In this document: positions 32,108 through 37,833 of the stretch, one piece after another
Position numbering within the stretch: position 1 is the stretch's first letter
Layout: each line of letters begins with the position of its first letter
Source of the DNA: Loki-b32 sp964493385
GTDB taxonomy: Archaea > Asgardarchaeota > Lokiarchaeia > Sigyniarchaeales > SOKP01
Direction of reading: 5' to 3'
DNA length: 37,833 nt
NCBI GenBank assembly: GCA_964493385.1
Contig: CAZBNW010000012.1
Location: forward strand, 1-37,833
Program-made: the position numbers and the translations under genes
Notes under the pieces: model-generated
What the model was told of the DNA's origin: nothing
Databases searched by the model: none
What the model saw: only the letters and a program-made list of their open reading frames with translations

Positions 32108-33118
32108 TCAATCTAAATATTCAATTTTTGCTCCAGTATTATTAGGTTTACAAATATAGATATGTCCTCCACCATTTTTTTGTTTTTTTTGGACTTTTTT
32201 CAGCAATGCTTCTGCTTCTGAGTCGGATTCTACAATTCCAACCACGCTAGGTCCAAAGGATGACATACCATAAGCTTTTAATCCATATTCCTCAAAAAAT
32301 TTTAATAAATCCTTAACAATATCGTGCTGAAGCTCTATTTCAACTTTTTTAAAACCAATATTTTGGATTCTCTTTAATCCTTCTCCAAAACACTTTAAAT
32401 CATTTTTAATAATTCCAGGAATTATTTTCATAATTATTTGGTGAGAAACTTCATTTACCTCGTTTCTTGGAATAGGGGCATAATTTTGAAATACACTAAT
32501 TTCCTCATCTCCAAAGGCACCCTTTTTTACATTAGGGATAATAAGTACAAATCTCCAATTTTCTGGTATATTATGCGTAAAAATTGTTAATGCGGGATTA
32601 GCTGAAGATGAAGCTGATGACGGTAAGAACGTTTCTTTCTCTTTCCCTTTCCCAAAGTCATGTCCACCATCTAAAATGAAACCTCCTGTTTCAAAGCCTC
32701 TCCATCCAATTCCAGAAGTTCCTCCTCTATCTACTAATTTTGTTAATTCACTTGTGGTTAAATGAGTAATGTTCTTCAATTTTGTTATAGCAGTGGCTAT
32801 AGCTAAGGATAATTGTGTTTTCGAGCCCAATCCTACGTGGGAAGGAAAATATCTTTTAAGATTGAAGTGAAAATTCTTATTACTAATATTAAATATTTTA
32901 AATACCTTAGAAGCTATTTCATTAATGACTTCAATTGATTCTCGATAATATTTATGAGCTTCAATTTTAAATTCTTCAGCGCAATTAGAGGCTTCAAAAA
33001 CTACATTAGGGTGGTCTAACATAAGACCAATACCGCCATCCACCCTACCAGTGTATCCATTCTCGTCTATTAAAGAAAGATGAATGCGGCAAGGGGTTGT
33101 TATTCTTAAAGAAGTCAT
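32108..33118 (-). CDS. mptG: Beta-ribofuranosylaminobenzene 5'-phosphate synthase MptG
   Basis: 336 residues from the ATG at 33118; a longer frame from a TTG at 33148 lacks a ribosome binding site and the conserved N-terminus starts MTSLRITTPCRIHLSLID. GHMP-kinase fold with the loop PSHVGLGSKTQLSLA. It joins 4-hydroxybenzoate or 4-aminobenzoate to PRPP with loss of CO2, the committed step of the H4MPT arylamine part. GGIGLMLDHP and the C-terminal SSFGPSVVGI are family segments. It forms an operon with mptD and diverges from the PurM-like gene. Confidence 0.9.
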   Translation of the reverse strand: MTSLRITTPCRIHLSLIDENGYTGRVDGGIGLMLDHPNVVFEASNCAEEFKIEAHKYYRESIEVINEIASKVFKIFNISNKNFHFNLKRYFPSHVGLGSKTQLSLAIATAITKLKNITHLTTSELTKLVDRGGTSGIGWRGFETGGFILDGGHDFGKGKEKETFLPSSASSSANPALTIFTHNIPENWRFVLIIPNVKKGAFGDEEISVFQNYAPIPRNEVNEVSHQIIMKIIPGIIKNDLKCFGEGLKRIQNIGFKKVEIELQHDIVKDLLKFFEEYGLKAYGMSSFGPSVVGIVESDSEAEALLKKVQKKQKNGGGHIYICKPNNTGAKIEYLD

Positions 33119-33224
33119 ATTTCTCTTTTTTAAAAAAGGAACTCTCAACTATAAATAAGAATTTTCAAAATAATTTAAATGTATTATATACTTTTATTCA
33201 TAGTTTTTAGTTATTTATTAGGAT

Positions 33225-34625
33225 TTGAGCAATTTGAGCGATTTAGAAGGATTAACGAGAAATTTAATAAAAAAAGGATATTCTGAGCAACAGATTCTTG
33301 AAAGAATAGTACAAGAATATCATGATTTTAAAGATATTGATAATTCTTTAGCAATTAAATTAGCTAAAGCAATATTTGAAGAATGCATGAAGAGTGATAT
33401 TAAATCTGTATCAAACATTTTTGTAAAAAAATTATTGGATATAAATATAGCAAATGTCTCAATAGGGAAACAAGGTGTTGGATGTAGGGGCGCTGGAGAT
33501 TTTTTTGTTCATAAATTAATCACAGAATTAGCAGAAACAGATTATAAAGCATTTTTATCACCAACATCATTAGATGATGCGGGAGCAGTTCGTATGCATG
33601 ATATTAAAGGATTTAAAAATGAGCCTTATAAATCTGAAGATTTAATAATTGTATCAAAAATGGAAGGAATTCATTCTCGGCTTAGCGATTTCCCATTTAT
33701 CTGTGGATTTCATGTAACTCGTGCTGCTTTAAGAGATTTATATGTTAAGGGAGCAAAGCCTATTTCTATAATGATAGATACTCATCTAGGAGATGATGCT
33801 GATGTTGGTAAATTATTTGATTTTATAGCAGGTGTATCAACAATTTCTGATTTAGCTAAAGTACCAATAACAGCAGGTTCGACTTTAAGAATTGGAGGTG
33901 ATATGGTAATAGGTAGTAGATTAGTTGGAGGAATAAGTGCAGTTGGAGTGTGTAATAGATTACTAGCGAGAAGAAATATAGAAGTTGGAGATAGAATCTT
34001 AATGACGGAAGGTGCTGGAGGTGGAACGATTACCACTACTGCAATTTATTCCGGAAATCATGAAGTTGTAAAAGAAACCATGAATATTAAATTCCTTAAA
34101 GCCTGTGAGATTATTTTAAACTCCGATTATATCAATGAAATTAGAGCCATGTGTGATGTTACAAATGGAGGAATAAGAGGAGATTTATATGAAATTAACT
34201 ATGAAGCTAATTGTGGAGTTAACATTTACGAGGAGAAGGTAAGAAATCTTGTTAATCCAATTGTCTTAAATATGTTAGAAAAGGTTGGAGTTGATTATTT
34301 AGGAGTTTCTTTAGATGCGCTTTTAATATATTGTTCCGAATCTATATCAGAAAAAATTATTGCTGATCTTAAAAGAAATAATATTAAATGTGATGAAATA
34401 GGTTATGTAGATGATTCAAACCAAGTTTTTCTAACATATAAAGGTAAAGAGAAGAAAGAAATGCTCCCCAAATTCAGGGAATCTGCTTACACTAAAATAA
34501 AACAAGAGATAGGAGAAGATACCCCCGAATCTCTTGATATAATGAAAAAAAATATTGAACAGGCAGCTTTAGAAGCGTTAAAGAAGCGAAAGAGGATAAT
34601 TGAATATATCAAAAACGAAATCTAG
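33225..34625 (+). CDS. PurM/SelD-like AIR synthase-related protein
   Basis: 466 residues. A PurM-type ATP-binding fold: GCRGAGDF near residue 87, LDDAGAVR, FICGFHVTRAALRDLYVKGAKP, GGDMVIGSRLVGG, then the C-terminal domain with GDRILMTEGAGGG and CDVTNGGIRGDLYEI. A 75-residue helical N-terminal extension precedes it. Family members (PurM, SelD, ThiL, HypE, archaeal methanogenesis-marker proteins) use ATP to activate amides, selenide or phosphates; the substrate here is unknown. The start is a TTG at 33225 or 33234; an AGGA just upstream fits the second better. Divergent from mptG, so a role in cofactor synthesis is plausible. Confidence 0.75.
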   Translation: MSNLSDLEGLTRNLIKKGYSEQQILERIVQEYHDFKDIDNSLAIKLAKAIFEECMKSDIKSVSNIFVKKLLDINIANVSIGKQGVGCRGAGDFFVHKLITELAETDYKAFLSPTSLDDAGAVRMHDIKGFKNEPYKSEDLIIVSKMEGIHSRLSDFPFICGFHVTRAALRDLYVKGAKPISIMIDTHLGDDADVGKLFDFIAGVSTISDLAKVPITAGSTLRIGGDMVIGSRLVGGISAVGVCNRLLARRNIEVGDRILMTEGAGGGTITTTAIYSGNHEVVKETMNIKFLKACEIILNSDYINEIRAMCDVTNGGIRGDLYEINYEANCGVNIYEEKVRNLVNPIVLNMLEKVGVDYLGVSLDALLIYCSESISEKIIADLKRNNIKCDEIGYVDDSNQVFLTYKGKEKKEMLPKFRESAYTKIKQEIGEDTPESLDIMKKNIEQAALEALKKRKRIIEYIKNEI

Positions 34626-34637
34626 AAATTTTAAATA

Positions 34638-35462
34638 TTAATTTAAATCTAAAACTTCATTCATTGAGCCTGATCTAAATCCTTCAATATCAATCGTGAT
34701 ATAAGTAAATCCAAATTCTTTTAATTTACTTCTAATTAATTCCATATTATTTGCTGTTGAAATATTAGGTAAATCCTCGGGTAAGAATTCAATACGAGCA
34801 AGACTTTCTTCATGTAATCTTACCCTTAATTGCTTTAAATTAAATGTATTTTTAAGAAATTTTTCTGCTTCCCTAATCATAATTAGCTTCTTTTCACTTA
34901 TAGTTTGACCATAAGGAATTCGAGATGAAAAGCATGCCATCGATGGTTTAGATTGAACATCAAGTTCATAAAATTTACTGATCTCTCTTATTTCACTTTT
35001 GTTTATATTATAGTCAATATATGGAGTAGAAATTTTTAACTCTTTTAAAGCTTGCATTCCTGGCCTATAATCCAAAAGATCATCAGCATTTGAACCATCT
35101 ACAATAACATCAAAATTTTTTAAACTTTTAATTTCAAGAATGTCATTATATAATCCTGTTTTGCAAATGTAACATCTATTTGAGGGATTACACTGAAAAT
35201 CTTCTTCCTTTAAGGGATCTCGTTCTATAATCCTATGATTTATTCCATGTTTTTTAGCAAATTGAGAAGCTTCTTCGATTTCTTCTTCAGGATAAAGGAT
35301 TGAACGTTCGGTTATAAGAAGTGTATCTTTAGCGTATCTTTTTGAAAGAAATGCTAAAAGTGAACTATCTACACCCCCCGAAAAAGCTACTATAACCCTT
35401 TTTCTTTTTAAAAAAGATATAAGCTCTTTAAGTTTAAGATTAAGATTATTAGATAGTTCCAT
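34638..35462 (-). CDS. larE: LarE-type ATP-dependent sulfur transferase
   Basis: 274 residues. The PP-loop is AFSGGVDSS (26-34). LarE segments: CYICKTGLY (C97, C100), DGSNADDLLDYRPGMQA, and KPSMACFSSRIPYG with C177 matching the sacrificial cysteine (Cys176) of the Lactiplantibacillus enzyme. C91, C97 and C100 may alternatively hold an Fe-S cluster, as reported for some LarE proteins. LarE sulfurates pyridinium dicarboxylate on the way to the nickel-pincer cofactor of lactate racemase. No larA, larB or larC is present in the window. Convergent with the PurM-like gene, 12 bases apart. Confidence 0.87.
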   Translation of the reverse strand: MELSNNLNLKLKELISFLKRKRVIVAFSGGVDSSLLAFLSKRYAKDTLLITERSILYPEEEIEEASQFAKKHGINHRIIERDPLKEEDFQCNPSNRCYICKTGLYNDILEIKSLKNFDVIVDGSNADDLLDYRPGMQALKELKISTPYIDYNINKSEIREISKFYELDVQSKPSMACFSSRIPYGQTISEKKLIMIREAEKFLKNTFNLKQLRVRLHEESLARIEFLPEDLPNISTANNMELIRSKLKEFGFTYITIDIEGFRSGSMNEVLDLN

Positions 35463-35569
35463 AGTTATACTTGATATCTATTTAATAATGTTTTAAGTTA
35501 AATAATTTTTTAACCTAGACTTTTTAAAAAAAGAAAAAAAAAAAATTTTGTGATTATTTTTGAAAACTA

Positions 35570-36853
35570 TTAGTAAAAATCTACTTTTAGTTTTTGAAGT
35601 TTACCTACTTTGTAAAAGTTAGCAATCATACTGCCAAAGATCGCAATTATTATTCCAATAATAACCCAGAAATAAATAATATAAGCTAAATTACTGGTAT
35701 CGTACGGAATAACAGAGATAGCACCTCCAGAAAAAAGAGAAATTGGAAACATCTCTGGATTATTTAAAAGCACTAAGAAAATTGGTACATATGCTATTGA
35801 ATAAAGCGCTTCAATTACTAACATTACTTGTTGACCGGTGAAATTTCTTACTCCAATAATCAATCGAATCAAGTTAATTAAACCACTGATGATTATTAAC
35901 AATCCGAAGATCTTTAACCAATCCAAGAACTCGGTAACAAATACTCCTGGAATTCCAGCAAAAGGTTGTATTATAATAAATAATCCAAATATTATTCCAG
36001 CTATAGCACCAAAAATCAATTCACCAATTGTAACTGGTTGTTTTTTTCTTAATTCTCTTTTCATTTTAGCCGCTTCTTTTCTTTCTTCTCTACGTTGTTT
36101 TGCTCTTTCTAATCTTTCTTCTCTGCGCATTTTTGCTTCTAATAACTTTTGTTCTCTTCGTAATTCTGCTGCTGCTAATTTTTCTTGTCTAAGATCTTTA
36201 ATTTCAGCCAATTTTTCTTCTATACGTGCTCGTGCTCCTGTGATGGTTTCTTTTGCTCTTAACCTTGCTTCTTCTAGTTTAGTTTTAGTATATTCTTTAG
36301 TTTCTTGTAATCCTTTTTCTGATATATGGAAAGGGAATATTAACGCCAATCGTGAGGGAATGACTCCAAAATCCTCAGGTAAAAAACCCTCCATGGAAAA
36401 ATAGACAAAAATAACTGTAATTACAAGGGCAGTTATCAGACAACCAATCCACATACCTGTAAACATACCACCTAAAACTTCCCACCATGGTTTTAAGAAA
36501 AATTGAAAAATTGAAACAATAATGTTTATTGCAATGACAATAATGAAGAATAAAAACATCGTTCTTAAATAAAAGTCAAAAAGTTCTTCTGTTAAGTATA
36601 GTTTTGGTGTACCTCGACGTTTATATAACTTAGCAATACTTTCAGGAGTTCCAATTTGAAATAACGCTTGTTGTATATCAACATCAGAAGGTTCTTGTCC
36701 TTCCGCGACATATCTAGCTTCATTAAATATCTGGTTTTCCAAATCTTTTAAAATTTTATCAACTTCTTCTTTCTTTAATTTTAACCATTCAGGAAGTTTT
36801 TTATGTACTTGAGTAAGATAATTATTAATCATTTCATTTTCAGAATAGCTCAT
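35570..36853 (-). CDS. HAAS-domain (DUF1700-like) membrane protein with long charged helix
   Basis: 427 residues from ATG 36853; the frame is open to an ATG at 36952, but the extra 33 residues are K/I-rich and outside the domain. The N-terminal 75 residues (LPEWLKLKKEEVDKIL, ALFQIGTPESIAKLYKRR) match the HAAS helical domain often attached to membrane sensors. Two transmembrane spans follow. Next comes a highly charged helix of about 90 residues rich in repeated EARLRAKE, RREERLERAKQRREER-type units, then four more spans. Function unknown; a membrane scaffold or sensor is plausible. Confidence 0.75.
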   Translation of the reverse strand: MSYSENEMINNYLTQVHKKLPEWLKLKKEEVDKILKDLENQIFNEARYVAEGQEPSDVDIQQALFQIGTPESIAKLYKRRGTPKLYLTEELFDFYLRTMFLFFIIVIAINIIVSIFQFFLKPWWEVLGGMFTGMWIGCLITALVITVIFVYFSMEGFLPEDFGVIPSRLALIFPFHISEKGLQETKEYTKTKLEEARLRAKETITGARARIEEKLAEIKDLRQEKLAAAELRREQKLLEAKMRREERLERAKQRREERKEAAKMKRELRKKQPVTIGELIFGAIAGIIFGLFIIIQPFAGIPGVFVTEFLDWLKIFGLLIIISGLINLIRLIIGVRNFTGQQVMLVIEALYSIAYVPIFLVLLNNPEMFPISLFSGGAISVIPYDTSNLAYIIYFWVIIGIIIAIFGSMIANFYKVGKLQKLKVDFY

Positions 36854-37207
36854 TTTAAATCTTTCAATTTTTTGGTTAAAAATATAAATAATTTTTTTAA
36901 TATTTTTAATTTGAATTAATCTTAAAAATTTATTAAAACTAATGGGGTCCATTTTTCAATTGAATTAATCATATCTTACAACAATGGAAAAGGAGAATCT
37001 AAATCTTTCTATCAAATAACTATTTATGAAATGATGTAGGTTTTAGATAAATTATTGATTTTAATAGAAATTAAGTTTAACCTTAGTATTTTTGTTAGAA
37101 AAGAGATTCAAAAAAATATTTTTTCTAACTTGGGGACTATAGAAAAAAATTAGTAACTGACATTATTGTAATTAATTTTATATATATATGAAATAATAGT
37201 AAATACT

Positions 37208-37354
37208 ATGGAAAAAAAGAATAAAATGATAATTGGAATAAGTGGTGTTGCAATAGTAATGGTTATAATTGTGATTGTCCTTGCTATCTCATTTGGTGGT
37301 GGTTTTGGTGGTGGCGGTGGTGGTTTTGGTGGCGGTGAGCTTTTTGGACCTTAG
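37208..37354 (+). CDS. 48-residue membrane protein with glycine-rich tail
   Basis: ATG 37208 to TAG 37352-37354. A basic start (MEKKNK), one hydrophobic span (about residues 7-29, rich in I and V), then a tail in which G and F alternate (SFGGGFGGGGGGFGGGELFGP). The sharp switch from AT-rich to GGT/GGC codons within the tail argues for selection on the protein. Weak ribosome binding context. It may be exported or tail-exposed; function unknown. Confidence 0.55.
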   Translation: MEKKNKMIIGISGVAIVMVIIVIVLAISFGGGFGGGGGGFGGGELFGP

Positions 37355-37833
37355 TTTATGAATAATAACTGTTGATGTTAATATTTAAGGAATTCAAATA
37401 TCTATCAAAATATGTTGAACTTATCCAATTCATCGTATAAATAAATTACCATTAATCTATCATGAAATTAAGGTAATTAAGATCATTCCTGATTAAAAGG
37501 GACATTTACTTATTGATAGTTTTAGAATAATCACTTTTTGCTTAAAGGAATTAATTATGTTTGTTTAACTTATATTCAAGATTTATTGATTATTCTATTG
37601 TTAATATGTGAGTGTTTTAGATTATTGGCTATTAAATAATAAAATGAAGATTTCGATTATAAGTTAAAAATTATTATCAAATACATTGGAAATAAATTAT
37701 TGAAAAAAATTACCATTTAAAATTAGGGTTGAAAAAGAGGAGTGTATTTAACTTTTGCAGAGTAATGAAAACTATAGTATAATACCACGCCAGGCAAGTA
37801 AACATCAATATCCATTCAAGGAATTGTCTTGTT
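37355..37833. other. About 480 bases without recognised genes
   Basis: AT-rich sequence with only short open frames on the plus strand (longest about 21 codons). At the right edge a minus-strand frame is open for about 39 codons ending TGG-TAA near 37717. It is hydrophobic and aromatic and matches nothing I know. The segment from about 37,775 is less AT-rich than the rest and could be the start of another feature beyond the window. No RNA gene or repeat seen. Confidence 0.4.

Noticed and set aside
35838..36404. 188-codon plus-strand frame inside the HAAS protein gene
   Set aside because: It is the antisense shadow of the charged repeat helix; its low-complexity S/N/L composition follows from the other strand.
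37717..37832. Minus-strand frame open at the right edge, about 39 codons, hydrophobic
   Set aside because: No start visible in the window, no recognisable motif and too short to call; mentioned only as a possible gene end.
1..37833. tRNA, rRNA, CRISPR array or insertion sequence
   Set aside because: No T-loop (GTTCRANYC) with matching cloverleaf stems, no regular repeat-spacer pattern and no transposase-like protein were seen on either strand; very divergent or intron-split tRNAs could be missed by eye.

Overview
The window is AT-rich (roughly 30% GC by eye) archaeal DNA. It most resembles an Asgard (Lokiarchaeia-like) genome. Shine-Dalgarno sequences are of the GGTGATC/GAGGTGA type. Genes for archaeal cofactors (tetrahydromethanopterin and coenzyme F420), archaeal endonuclease Q and FtsZ sit beside a eukaryote-like ubiquitin conjugation system. 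No rRNA, tRNA, CRISPR array or insertion sequence was recognised. Everything here is from reading the sequence and protein motifs; no database search was run.

Layout. 1-1,570: the cut end of a gene, then two paralogous small proteins and an FMN split-barrel protein; between them lies a decayed second copy of the FMN gene, so this is an old tandem duplication. 1,660-5,340: FtsZ, a possible 58-residue membrane protein, a GT-C-type membrane glycosyltransferase and a small zinc-ribbon protein. 5,360-8,950 (minus strand): an apparent operon of a long coiled-coil protein, a Pol-beta-type nucleotidyltransferase and endonuclease Q.

9,159-15,767 is the highlight, a ubiquitin-like (Ubl) modification island. 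It has two conjugatable-looking Ubl modifiers ending in Ala-Gly and a membrane-anchored protein with a C-terminal Ubl domain that lacks the terminal glycine. It also has a winged-helix regulator, an E1 with catalytic Cys and a C-terminal ubiquitin-fold domain, and an E2 with HPN motif and catalytic Cys. An Rpn11-like JAMM protease and a multi-pass membrane protein with a C-terminal RING-like zinc finger complete it. A hairpin plus T-tract between the second Ubl gene and E1 probably lets modifier be made in excess over enzymes. The membrane Ubl and membrane RING suggest that part of the pathway works at the membrane.

15,808-25,568: cofactor genes. mptA (H4MPT pathway) diverges from a tightly coupled operon of an amidohydrolase, an archaeal RIB7/ArfC-type reductase, cofG and cofH (F420 chromophore). 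Then come a glutamate-dehydrogenase-like protein fused to two CBS domains, a dihydropteroate-synthase-related protein that appears to start at AUU, and a DUF1464 kinase-fold protein. 25,792-31,709: rubrerythrin, a glycyl radical enzyme with its activase, and two flavin split-barrel proteins (the second of the DUF447 type). 31,706-35,462: mptD, mptG, a PurM-like protein and larE. 35,570-37,833: a HAAS-domain membrane protein, a 48-residue glycine-tailed membrane protein and about 480 bases in which no gene is evident.
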